Source of the DNA: Desulforhabdus amnigena
GTDB lineage: Bacteria; Desulfobacterota; Syntrophobacteria; Syntrophobacterales; Syntrophobacteraceae
Reading direction: 5' to 3'
Assembly (NCBI RefSeq): GCF_027925305.1
Contig: NZ_BSDR01000001.1
Span: forward strand, 709,001-773,000
DNA: 64,000 nucleotides
Shown: positions 36,493 to 44,694 of the stretch, piece after piece
Numbering within the stretch: the first letter of the stretch is position 1
Layout of the letters: each line of letters starts with the position of its first letter
Made by a program: the position numbers and the translations under genes
The notes under the pieces: model-generated
What the model was told of the DNA's origin: nothing
Database searches by the model: none
Seen by the model: only the letters and a program-made list of their open reading frames with translations

Positions 36493-36579
36493 TTCGGGTC
36501 TCATGCTTTTGCCGGGTTCACGGTCCCAGTTCATTGTAAAGAGATCATATTTTCCCTGGCTCTATTGAGGAGAGATCCA

Positions 36580-36605
36580 GGAGGGTGAATTTTAATCCAC
36601 CCTCC
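36580..36605 (+). terminator. Stem-loop after the DASS gene
   Basis: GGAGGGTG (36580-36587) and CACCCTCC (36598-36605) form an 8-base stem with a 10-base AT-rich loop; flanking GAGAG/CTCTC can extend it. There is no T-run. The rest of the 323-base gap to the next gene holds no supported gene; a CCGATCGG palindrome occurs near 36767. Confidence 0.45.
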
Positions 36606-36815
36606 GCCTCTCCATTCAAGAGCGAGTTAAGTCTGAACAGAATTTTCTCAACAGTCTCACAACCTGCAAAAGCCGGTATCCAGAGAATTTGCCGTCTGGC
36701 TGGATTCCGGTTAAAAGCATGCCGAAATGACGTAGGCGGTAACTACCAAAAATGTTAGATAACTTCCGATCGGTTATTTGATCAAGAGTGCAACATACCA
36801 GGAAGGAAACAGTCG

Positions 36816-38546
36816 ATGAAAAGAACCGCGCTCTTTTGTTATCTTCTCTTTATGTTTTTTGTGTTTGTAATTCCGGCCGGCGCAGCTGAAGAGGAGAAAT
36901 CCCAGGGTCCTCATGATATTCTGGTTGTTTCGGGAACCATCCTCAATGCGCAAAGCAAACCTGTCAAAGAAGTCGAAGTGAATTTCTATGTCAACGGTGC
37001 AAAGGTACAGCTGGAAGAGGAAGTGATTACTTCCAAGGCTGGAAGGTATGAAGCGGAACTATTGCTTCCCCCAGGCACTCTGCCGGGAGCAAAAGTGGAG
37101 ATAGAAGCGGATAAACCGGCGTATAAATCCTCCGGCCATATCCTGCTGGAGGATGTTGTCCAAGAGAAAACAGATGCAGAAGGAAACGTGAACTATCTTG
37201 CACACTACAATCTCACTCTCATGCGCGCCATCACCCCGGGCTTCTGGATCGCCACTTTCGTTTTGATCGCTGTTTATGCTCTGATCGCTCTCGAACTCAT
37301 GCACAGGACCCTGGCGGCATTCCTGGGAGCAGCCCTCCTTCTTTTCATTACCTACACCGCTGGGACTTTTAATGATGATTACGTCATTCTGAGTTTTGAA
37401 GATGCCATACACGCCATCGATATGAACGTTATTTTCCTTCTCATGGCCATGATGATGATTGTGGGCATTCTCAAAAAAACCGGAGTCTTCCAATGGACGG
37501 CCTACAAAGCCTATCAGATGGCCAAGGGGAATGTCTATGCTCTCTCGTGCATCCTCATGGTCATCACGGCTGTCTCATCGGCATTTTTGGACAATGTCAC
37601 TACCATGCTTCTCATTATCCCCGTAACTGTTGAAATCGCCTTGACTTTGAAAATCAATCCCATCGCATTTCTCATGCCTGAGGTCTTCGCTTCCAACGTG
37701 GGGGGGACCGCCACCCTCATCGGTGACCCGCCCAATATCATGATCGGATCTTATGCCAAACTCTCTTTTGTGGATTTTGTGCAGAATCTCACCGCTATCT
37801 GTGCCATAGGGCTGGTCTTCAGTCTAGTTTACTTCATCTTCTTATACAAAAAGGATTATCTGAAAGCCCAAGTGGGAGATGTTCAGAAAATGATCGATCA
37901 CCTGAGAGAGGAATACAGGATCACAAACAAGACCCTGCTCACTCAGGGCTCCATTATCATGGGAATCGTGATTCTGCTTTTTATCGCTCACGGCGCCCTC
38001 CACATGGAACCGAGCATCGCGGCGATGATAGGCGCCGCAGTGCTCATGGCCATGAGTCGTGTGGACATCGTGGAGATGATCGAGCATGAAATAGAGTGGC
38101 CGACGCTGATTTTTTTCATCATGCTTTTCATGGTGGTGGCGGGGGCTGAGGAAACGGGGCTGATTCAAGTGATCGCGGAGTGGGTGAAGGACATGTCCCA
38201 GGGCTCCCTTGTGACGGCAATTGTAATGATCCTCTGGGTTTCCGCCATCGCATCGGCGCTCATAGACAATATCCCCTTCACGGCCACCATGCTTCCCATT
38301 GTCGGCTATCTCACCGTGGTGATACCGGGTGCAGAGCACGGCATTCTCTGGTGGGCGCTGGCATTGGGAGCCTGCCTGGGTGGGAACGGCACCATGATTG
38401 GAGCCAGCGCCAACGTGGTCACCGTGGGCATGGCCGAACGCGCCGGATATAACATCTCTTTCATGAAGTATATGAAGATCGCTGCATTTCCCACCTTGAT
38501 CACGATCATCCTTTGTACCTTCTGGTTGCTCGTGGTGGAAATTTAG
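36816..38546 (+). CDS. SLC13/ArsB-NhaD-type permease with periplasmic Ig-like domain (copy 1)
   Basis: A 576-residue protein. Residues 1-22 are a signal peptide ending AGAAE. Residues 30-130 are a beta-sandwich domain of the carboxypeptidase-regulatory type (SGTILNAQSKPVKEVEVNF..., SKAGRYEAELLLPPG). Residues 140-575 are about 11 membrane helices of the ion-transporter superfamily (ArsB/NhaD, COG1055-like) with FLDNVTTMLLIIPV and GGTATLIGDPPNIMIG. The substrate may be Na+/H+ or an oxyanion. A near-identical copy lies at 42792, with a stress protein and NarX/NarL-type pair between them. The start has AGGAAGGA upstream. Confidence 0.88.
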   Translation: MKRTALFCYLLFMFFVFVIPAGAAEEEKSQGPHDILVVSGTILNAQSKPVKEVEVNFYVNGAKVQLEEEVITSKAGRYEAELLLPPGTLPGAKVEIEADKPAYKSSGHILLEDVVQEKTDAEGNVNYLAHYNLTLMRAITPGFWIATFVLIAVYALIALELMHRTLAAFLGAALLLFITYTAGTFNDDYVILSFEDAIHAIDMNVIFLLMAMMMIVGILKKTGVFQWTAYKAYQMAKGNVYALSCILMVITAVSSAFLDNVTTMLLIIPVTVEIALTLKINPIAFLMPEVFASNVGGTATLIGDPPNIMIGSYAKLSFVDFVQNLTAICAIGLVFSLVYFIFLYKKDYLKAQVGDVQKMIDHLREEYRITNKTLLTQGSIIMGIVILLFIAHGALHMEPSIAAMIGAAVLMAMSRVDIVEMIEHEIEWPTLIFFIMLFMVVAGAEETGLIQVIAEWVKDMSQGSLVTAIVMILWVSAIASALIDNIPFTATMLPIVGYLTVVIPGAEHGILWWALALGACLGGNGTMIGASANVVTVGMAERAGYNISFMKYMKIAAFPTLITIILCTFWLLVVEI

Positions 38547-38563
38547 GTTTTTTTCGAAAACCT
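38545..38563 (+). terminator. Hairpin overlapping the stop of permease copy 1
   Basis: AGGTTTT tttcg AAAACCT spans the stop codon region. It has a 7-base stem and no T-run after it, so it is a weak terminator candidate. Confidence 0.3.
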
Positions 38564-38602
38564 TCCCCGGCAGCGGACACCCCTCTTCAATTCCACCCTC
38601 AA

Positions 38603-38623
38603 GAGGGGACTAAGGGGGTGTTC
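38603..38623. repeat. Dispersed G-rich repeat, copy 1
   Basis: GAGGGGACtaagGGGGTGTTC, closely matched at 49378-49400 (GAGGGGGGACatgaGGGGTGTTC). A reverse-oriented ACACCCCTCTT lies just upstream near 38578. Both copies sit in intergenic DNA of the signalling island. Confidence 0.4.
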
Positions 38624-38718
38624 GAAAGTCTACAGGAAATTTTCGGAGAGGTTGTAAGCGTTCAGACCGATCGAAAAGTGAATAGAATTGAATGACCCTC
38701 TAAATGCAGGAGTAATTT

Positions 38719-39162
38719 ATGCCCTATAAAAGTATTGTTTGTGGTGTAACGGGTTCTGCTCACGCTCAGAAGGCAGCTTTACAGGCGGCGGTAATCGCCA
38801 AAGAGAACAATGCCAATTTGGTTTATGTTTATGTTATCGATACCGAGTTCTTTCATAAAGGCATAGCTGTTGAACTGTCTTCCAAAACCATCACGGAAAC
38901 ACTGCAGCATTTGGGAACACATATATTGGAAATGGCGGAGCAGTTGGCTCTCTCGCAGGGAGTGACGCCCAAGAAGGTCTTGAAAACTGGGAAGGTATTG
39001 AAATCCCTGCAGGAGGTTGTGGCTGAAGAAAATGCGGACCTGCTGATCCTGGGGCATGAAGAGCGGACATTCTTTGAAAAGGCATTGTTCAAAGGAGATG
39101 TAGAATCTCACGTGCAGGAACTGAAAAAAAAGACGGGCATCGATGTCTCTGTGGTTGGTTGA
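38719..39162 (+). CDS. Universal stress protein (UspA family)
   Basis: A 147-residue single-domain Usp: N-terminal YKSIVCGVTGSAHAQKAALQAA, and C-terminal LLILGHEERTFFEKALFKGDVESHV where ATP-binding members have G-2x-G-9x-G(S/T). The glycine pattern is only partly kept (the GS step is GD), so ATP binding is uncertain. It follows permease copy 1 by 172 bases; such Usp proteins often regulate nearby transporters. Confidence 0.88.
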   Translation: MPYKSIVCGVTGSAHAQKAALQAAVIAKENNANLVYVYVIDTEFFHKGIAVELSSKTITETLQHLGTHILEMAEQLALSQGVTPKKVLKTGKVLKSLQEVVAEENADLLILGHEERTFFEKALFKGDVESHVQELKKKTGIDVSVVG

Positions 39163-39212
39163 ATGCAAAAGGTTGTAATCATACAGCAAAAAGTGCTTCC
39201 GATCACTAATAA

Positions 39213-39407
39213 GGGTAGCGCCGCTTTCCATGACGCCGTTTTTTAAGTGCGTAGGTTGCGTTGAATGGAATGAAACGCAACGGACAATAATAGACAATGT
39301 CGCGTTTCGAGACTCAACGCGACCTACGTGCTTTTTGAGTTGTGGAGATTGCAACGTAGATTTTCCCCGTCCATGTTCAAGCGCTGCTGTGGAAGGCGGC
39401 GCTACCC
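39213..39407. mobile_element. Terminal-inverted-repeat element with nested palindrome (MITE-like)
   Basis: GGGTAGCGCCGCTTTCC (39213-39229) is matched in reverse by GGAAGGCGGCGCTACCC (39391-39407), 16 of 17 positions. Inside, CGTAGGTTGCGTTGA (39250-39264) is matched in reverse by TCAACGCGACCTACG (39314-39328), and GAAACGC/GCGTTTC form a further inner stem. There is no coding capacity. The inner motif resembles palindromes dispersed in many genomes; I could not test copy number. Confidence 0.5.
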
Positions 39408-39550
39408 ATTTTGGATCATCAAAATCATTCAAGTCATTCCAATGGATTCCAAGCCTGGGCTGCCGGCCGCTGATTTTCGGATTCGACCGTCGTTCCCAAA
39501 AAGCCGCACTCTAGTTCTGTTTGTTGTAATTATGCAACCCGCTTACAGTG

Positions 39551-39590
39551 CAAGGATGACCCAGGCAACTCATTGCCTGGGTCATCCTTG
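39551..39590 (+). promoter_or_regulatory. Perfect 18-bp leader hairpin before NarX-type kinase
   Basis: CAAGGATGACCCAGGCAA (39551-39568), loop CTCA, then its exact reverse complement (39573-39590). The stem ends 3 bases before the ribosome site AGGAGAA and 17 before the ATG at 39608. In RNA it would be very stable and could control translation or act as an attenuator; it lacks a T-run. Confidence 0.55.
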
Positions 39591-39607
39591 GCCAGGAGAA
39601 CTTCCTC

Positions 39608-41380
39608 ATGTCCCGGATCTTATTCGGCCTTCGTTTTCGTCTGATTCTTCTTGTTACTATAGCCATATTGCCTGCTCTGGGCGGTGTCATCTACAGTGCC
39701 TCAAAGCAGAGACAATGGATGGGAAAAGCGGGCGAACTGGAGGCGCTGAGGTTGGCTCGCCTGGCCGCCACAGAGCAGAACCGGCTCATTGAGGGTACAC
39801 GGCAGATGCTGATTGTTCTTGCTCAACTCCCTATGGTGCGCGAGCGCGATTCCGAAAAGTGCAACGCACTGTTTGGTGCGTTGGTGGCCGAATCTCCTCT
39901 TTACGGAAACCTTGGTGCTATTGAAGCGGATGGGCATCTTTTCTGCGGTGCGTTTCCCGTCAACGAACCCATAGATACCGAGGATCTCACATACTTCAAA
40001 AGGGCCCTGCTGGATCGGGATTTTGCCATTGGAGATTTTCATATCAGCCCTGTTACAGGTAAAGCATCTCTCAATTTTGGGTATCCGGTCCTCAGCAAAA
40101 CGGGAGATGTTCAGTCCGTCGTTTTTGTAACCCTGGATCTGGAGTGGCTGAATGGAATGGTGGGGAATGCAAAGCTGCCTGCCGGTTCCACATTCACTGT
40201 CATTGATTCTCAGGGCATGGTTCTGGCCTACTACCCCGATGGTACGGAGCACGTGGGGAAAATTCTGCCTCAATCCCCTGTGGTTCGTGCGATCCTCGCG
40301 CATCAGGAGGAAGGGACCATAGAAGGGGTCGGGGAAGACGGCGTACCTCGGCTGTATGCATTCACACCTCTTGCGGGAGACGTAAACGGCAGGGTCTATG
40401 TGGGCATCGGAATCCCGTCCGAAGTGGCTTATGCTCCCGTAAACCGCGCCCTGGTTTTCGACATCGTTCTTCTGGGCGGTGTCATGCTGCTCTCCACCCT
40501 TGCAGCCTGGTTTGGTGGAGACATATTCCTTTTGCGCAGATTGAATAAACTGGTTCACGCTACACAACGTTTGAGTTCGGGGGACCTGAGTGTTCGCACG
40601 GGGATTCCCAAAGGGCCGGGGGAACTGGGGCAATTGACCACGGCATTCGACCAGATGGCTGAGGCTCTCGAGAGGCGTGAAAAGGAGCGCCAGGAAGTGC
40701 AGGAAGCTCTTCAACGTTATGCGGACCGGCTCAGGGCGCTGGCCACCCGCTTGGCGGAGGCCGAGGAGGCGGAGCGGCACAGGCTTGCGTGTGAGCTGCA
40801 TGACCGGGTGGGTCAGAATCTCACCGCTTTGAGCATCAACCAGAGCATCATGATCAACCTGTTGTCACCGGAGTCCAGAGGAAAGCTGGGAAGCCGCCTG
40901 GACGATTCAGTCACCCTCCTGGATGAAACCATGCAATGTATCCGGGACATGATGGTGGATTTGAGGCCTCCTGTGCTGGATGACTACGGACTGGCTGCCG
41001 CTCTGCGCTGGTATCTCGAAAGGTTTTCAGAGCGTACGGGGCTAAAGACGATTTTTGATGGTGAGGAATTCAATCCGCGGCTCCCTCCGTTGGTGGAGAC
41101 AGCCCTCTTTAGGATTGCTCAGGAGGCCCTCACCAATGTGGTCCGGCATGCCCATGCGGATCGTGTGACCGTGACGCTGGGAGATGAAATGGGCAGTACC
41201 CGTTTGACCATCTCGGATGATGGAGTGGGATTCGATCCCAAGATTTCCCATAGCTACAATGAACACCCGAGCTGGGGACTCATTACCATGCGTGAACGTG
41301 CCATGGCCATAGGTTGCCATTTGCGAGTGGAATCCGGTCCCGGGACGGGGACAACCGTATTCGTTGAAATGACGGGGTGA
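39608..41380 (+). CDS. NarX-type membrane histidine kinase
   Basis: A 590-residue kinase of the HisKA_3 class. Membrane helix 1 is at about 12-30, an extracytoplasmic dCache-like sensor at 40-280, helix 2 at 285-307, HAMP at about 308-360, a coiled coil at 355-390, then H398 in CELHDRVGQNLTAL and a HATPase domain ending GTGTTVFVEM. It forms a clear pair with the LuxR-type regulator 3 bases downstream. The sensed ligand is unknown; flanking anion permeases suggest their substrate. Confidence 0.93.
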   Translation: MSRILFGLRFRLILLVTIAILPALGGVIYSASKQRQWMGKAGELEALRLARLAATEQNRLIEGTRQMLIVLAQLPMVRERDSEKCNALFGALVAESPLYGNLGAIEADGHLFCGAFPVNEPIDTEDLTYFKRALLDRDFAIGDFHISPVTGKASLNFGYPVLSKTGDVQSVVFVTLDLEWLNGMVGNAKLPAGSTFTVIDSQGMVLAYYPDGTEHVGKILPQSPVVRAILAHQEEGTIEGVGEDGVPRLYAFTPLAGDVNGRVYVGIGIPSEVAYAPVNRALVFDIVLLGGVMLLSTLAAWFGGDIFLLRRLNKLVHATQRLSSGDLSVRTGIPKGPGELGQLTTAFDQMAEALERREKERQEVQEALQRYADRLRALATRLAEAEEAERHRLACELHDRVGQNLTALSINQSIMINLLSPESRGKLGSRLDDSVTLLDETMQCIRDMMVDLRPPVLDDYGLAAALRWYLERFSERTGLKTIFDGEEFNPRLPPLVETALFRIAQEALTNVVRHAHADRVTVTLGDEMGSTRLTISDDGVGFDPKISHSYNEHPSWGLITMRERAMAIGCHLRVESGPGTGTTVFVEMTG

Positions 41381-41383
41381 AAT

Positions 41384-42055
41384 ATGCCTATCCGCGTGTT
41401 TCTGGCCGACGACCATGCGGTCGTACGTGACGGATTACGATTTCTGTTGGAGGTGGAAGGCGATATCTCCGTTGTGGGTGATGCTTCCAACGGTCGCCAG
41501 ACGGTGCAACAGGTTATGGAATTGCATCCGGATGTGGTCATCATGGACATTGCCATGCCTGACCTCAATGGAATTGAAGCAACCAAACAGGTTTCACAAA
41601 ACTGTCCGGAAGTGCTTGTTATCATCTTGTCGGTATATGCCACCTCGGAACACATTTTTCGAGCTCTGCAGGCGGGCGCTCAAGGGTATCTGCTCAAAGA
41701 GTCGGCGGGAAAGGAAGTGGTAAAGGCCGTTCGAGCTGTTTACTCTGGCAGGAGGTATCTGAGCCGCAAAATCGAAGATACTCTCATAGAAGATTACGTG
41801 CTCCAGCGGCAGGCTTCTTCTAAAAGTCCCCTGGAACGCCTCAGCGCCCGTGAACGTGAGGTGCTGCAGCTGGTGGTGGAAGGCAACTCCAGTGCTGTCA
41901 TCGCAGAAATCCTGAACCTTTCCGTCAAATCGGTGGAAACGTATCGCAGCCGGCTGATGCAAAAACTTGGAATCAACGACTTGCCGGGACTTGTAAAGTT
42001 CGCCATCCAACATGGATTGACCCCCCTGGAAACCGGCCCGCCGGCACAGAAATAG
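41384..42055 (+). CDS. NarL/LuxR-type response regulator
   Basis: A 223-residue DNA-binding regulator. The receiver has acidic LADDHAV, acceptor D55 in VIMDIAMPDLNG, Ser in ILSVYAT and Lys in LLKESAG. The C-terminal LuxR helix-turn-helix is at about 148-210 (LSAREREVLQLVVEGNSS..., SVKSVETYRSRLMQKL). It is partner of the kinase immediately upstream and one of only two DNA-binding response regulators in the window. Confidence 0.94.
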   Translation: MPIRVFLADDHAVVRDGLRFLLEVEGDISVVGDASNGRQTVQQVMELHPDVVIMDIAMPDLNGIEATKQVSQNCPEVLVIILSVYATSEHIFRALQAGAQGYLLKESAGKEVVKAVRAVYSGRRYLSRKIEDTLIEDYVLQRQASSKSPLERLSAREREVLQLVVEGNSSAVIAEILNLSVKSVETYRSRLMQKLGINDLPGLVKFAIQHGLTPLETGPPAQK

Positions 42056-42190
42056 GCTCCGGCGGTTGTGATCCATTGTTCAATATACCCCACACGCATT
42101 GTCATAGTTTCCCTACAGACGCGTTTTCTCAAAAAGATTATAAAAAACTTCGAATTCATTTTCTGCCCTTATTCATTTTTTAACCGAGAG

Positions 42191-42616
42191 ATGACCGAGT
42201 CCAACATCGGGACGGAGAGAACGGACATTTTGGCCCCAAGAATATTGATAGCGGAAGACAATGAAATTTTAAGAAAATCCCTTCTTGACTGGATAAACGT
42301 ATCCTTCCCCTGCTGTGATGTGTTGGAGGCAAGAGATGGAGAAGAGGCTGTACTTGTGGCACTTGGAAAATTGCCGGATGTCGTCGTCATGGACATTGCT
42401 CTTCCGAAAATGAACGGCATTGAAGCGACCCGAAAGATAAAAAAGGAGACTCCGGACATTCGTGTCGTGGTGCTGACCATTCATGAAGCATCTCAATACA
42501 GGACCGATGCTGTTACCGCAGGTGCGGATGCTTACATTCTCAAACGCAAGATGCACTCGCAGCTTATACCGGTATTGGCTGTGTTGTTGGACTCCGCAAG
42601 GGCAAAGACTTCATGA
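42191..42616 (+). CDS. Receiver-only response regulator, NarL-like receiver
   Basis: A 141-residue receiver with the NarL-type core (ILIAEDNEILRKSLLDW, D68 in VVMDIALPKMNGIEATRKI, Thr in VLTIHEA, Lys in ILKRKM) but no helix-turn-helix. The start is taken as 42191, the first ATG before the domain, with GAGAG upstream; the frame is open to 42068. It may compete with or modulate the NarX/NarL pair just upstream. Confidence 0.87.
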   Translation: MTESNIGTERTDILAPRILIAEDNEILRKSLLDWINVSFPCCDVLEARDGEEAVLVALGKLPDVVVMDIALPKMNGIEATRKIKKETPDIRVVVLTIHEASQYRTDAVTAGADAYILKRKMHSQLIPVLAVLLDSARAKTS

Positions 42617-42791
42617 ACACTCCAGGTTCAAAAGAATACGTCTCGGAAGATGCATCATAGAACGAAAAGATTCATTTATTGGTCATGTTATTCTTTTTGG
42701 CGGAGATGGAGGGAATGTTTTTTCAAGCCTTTTATGAATCGTATGCTGGATGAACCTTTTGAAATCAATGTATTCGAGAAGGATGAATAGA

Positions 42792-44525
42792 ATGAAAAAA
42801 ATGCTTTTTATGATTTTAACGTTCGCTATGCTGGCTCTTTTCGGTTCAGCACAATGTGGCGCAGCCGAGGCATCTCATGCAAAAGGACCCTCCGACATTC
42901 TAGTGGTTTCGGGGACGATTCTCAACGCCCAGGGTAAAGCCGTCGAAGAAGCTGAGCTGAAATTTTTCGTGGATGGAAAGGAAGTTGAACTTGAAGAAGA
43001 AGTTGTAACGTCCAAAGCGGGACGTTACGAGGCTGAAATCACCTTGCCCCCCGGCACCCTTCCCGGCGCGAAGATAGAAATAGAAGCGGACAAGCCTTCT
43101 TTCAAGAATACGGGTCTGGTTGTCCTGGACAAGATAGTCAAGGAAGATGTGGATGCATCCGGAAATACCTCGTACCTAGCGCATCACAGCTTCACATTGA
43201 TGAGGGAGATCACACCGGCATTCTGGATTGCCGCCCTAGTGCTCATAGCGGTCTATGCGTTGATCGCTCTTGAACTCATGCACCGAACCCTGGCGGCCTT
43301 CCTCGGTGCCGCAGTTCTCATGACCATTACGTACACGGCGGGTACTTTCAATCCGAATTACGTGATTCTCCCCTTCGAAGAAGCCATGCAGGCAATGGAC
43401 ATGAACGTCATTTTTCTTTTGATGGCCATGATGATGATCGTGGGCATACTCAAAAAAACCGGCGTGTTCCAGTGGATGGCCTATAAGGCCTACCAGATGG
43501 CCAGGGGCAATGTATACGTCCTCTCCTGCATTCTGATGACGATCACTGCGGTAGGCTCTGCATTTCTCGACAACGTCACCACGATGTTGCTCATCATTCC
43601 AGTGACGGTTGAAATCGCCCTGACTCTGAAGATCAACCCTGTCGCTTTTCTCATGCCCGAAGTTTTTGCTTCCAATGTGGGAGGCACCGCCACACTCATT
43701 GGAGATCCTCCCAATATCATGATCGGGTCTTACGCCAAGCTCTCATTCCTCGATTTTGTGCAGAACCTGAGCCTCGTGTGCCTGATTGGGCTGGTATTCA
43801 CCCTCGCCTACTTTGTTTTCATGTACAAAAAAGATTATCTGAAGGCCCAGGTGGGTGACGTGGATAAAATGATCGCGCACCTGAAGGAAGAATACAAGAT
43901 CACCAATACGACCCTGTTGGTTCAAGGCGGCGCCATCCTGGGGATCACTATTTTTCTTTTCATCATCCACGGAGCGCTGCACATGGAACCGAGTATTGCG
44001 GCCATGATCGGAGCAGCGGTGTTGATGGTGATCAGTCGAGTAGATATCGTCGAGATGCTGGAACACGAAATCGAGTGGCCGACACTCATTTTCTTCATGA
44101 TGCTCTTCATCGTTGTCGCCGGCGCCGAGGAAACGGGGCTCATTCAGGTCATCGCAGATTGGGTCAAGGATATGTCGGGAGGCTCGCTGGTGGTGGGGAT
44201 TCTCATGATTCTCTGGGTTTCGGCCATTGCCTCCGCCATCATCGATAACATTCCCTTTACAGCGACCATGCTTCCCATTGTGGCGTATCTCACCACTTCC
44301 ATACCGGGAGCGGAAGGCGGAATCCTCTGGTGGGCTCTGGCTTTGGGGGCATGTCTCGGAGGAAACGGCACTATGATCGGCGCCAGCGCCAATGTGGTCA
44401 CGGTGGGCATGGCCGAACGTGCCGGATACCATGTATCCTTCATGCAATATGTGAAAATCGCTGCATTTCCGACAGCCGTGACTCTGGTCATCGCTTCCAT
44501 ATGGTTGCTCATGGTTGAAATATAA
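42792..44525 (+). CDS. SLC13/ArsB-NhaD-type permease with periplasmic Ig-like domain (copy 2)
   Basis: A 577-residue paralogue of the protein at 36816, one residue longer and matching through most of its length, including the signal peptide, Ig-like domain (30-130) and the membrane core with FLDNVTTMLLIIPV and GGTATLIGDPPNIMIG. The ATG at 42792 has GAGAAGGA about 8 bases upstream. The two copies differ most in the signal peptide and in the C-terminal helices, so they may differ in regulation or affinity. A TIR element follows directly at 44530. Confidence 0.88.
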   Translation: MKKMLFMILTFAMLALFGSAQCGAAEASHAKGPSDILVVSGTILNAQGKAVEEAELKFFVDGKEVELEEEVVTSKAGRYEAEITLPPGTLPGAKIEIEADKPSFKNTGLVVLDKIVKEDVDASGNTSYLAHHSFTLMREITPAFWIAALVLIAVYALIALELMHRTLAAFLGAAVLMTITYTAGTFNPNYVILPFEEAMQAMDMNVIFLLMAMMMIVGILKKTGVFQWMAYKAYQMARGNVYVLSCILMTITAVGSAFLDNVTTMLLIIPVTVEIALTLKINPVAFLMPEVFASNVGGTATLIGDPPNIMIGSYAKLSFLDFVQNLSLVCLIGLVFTLAYFVFMYKKDYLKAQVGDVDKMIAHLKEEYKITNTTLLVQGGAILGITIFLFIIHGALHMEPSIAAMIGAAVLMVISRVDIVEMLEHEIEWPTLIFFMMLFIVVAGAEETGLIQVIADWVKDMSGGSLVVGILMILWVSAIASAIIDNIPFTATMLPIVAYLTTSIPGAEGGILWWALALGACLGGNGTMIGASANVVTVGMAERAGYHVSFMQYVKIAAFPTAVTLVIASIWLLMVEI

Positions 44526-44529
44526 AATG

Positions 44530-44654
44530 ATACAGTGAACGGATGAAACTGACCCCCTGGGAATGCGGCCATCTCAGCCGCCTTCTGCGGTGGGATGCCC
44601 GCACTCCCAGGAATCCACGAAATAAAGGCAATTGATCTCAACCGTTCACTGTAT
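44530..44654. mobile_element. 125-bp MITE-like element with perfect 13-bp terminal inverted repeats
   Basis: ATACAGTGAACGG (44530-44542) and CCGTTCACTGTAT (44642-44654) are exact reverse complements. Reading the repeat as CAGTGAACGG leaves TA on each side, as in TA-target (IS630/Tc1-like) elements. An inner palindrome has 21-base arms (CCTGGGAATGCGGCCATC... and its reverse, 18 of 21) typical of REP-like sequences. There is no coding capacity. Confidence 0.6.
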
Positions 44655-44694
44655 ACGAGAGTGGGCTTCTGGATAAAGTATCTCTGGACAGTGC

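Noticed and set aside
38719-39162. Reading the UspA gene as a pseudogene because of its eroded nucleotide motif
   Set aside because: The frame is intact, of normal length and has a good ribosome site; many Usp proteins do not bind ATP.
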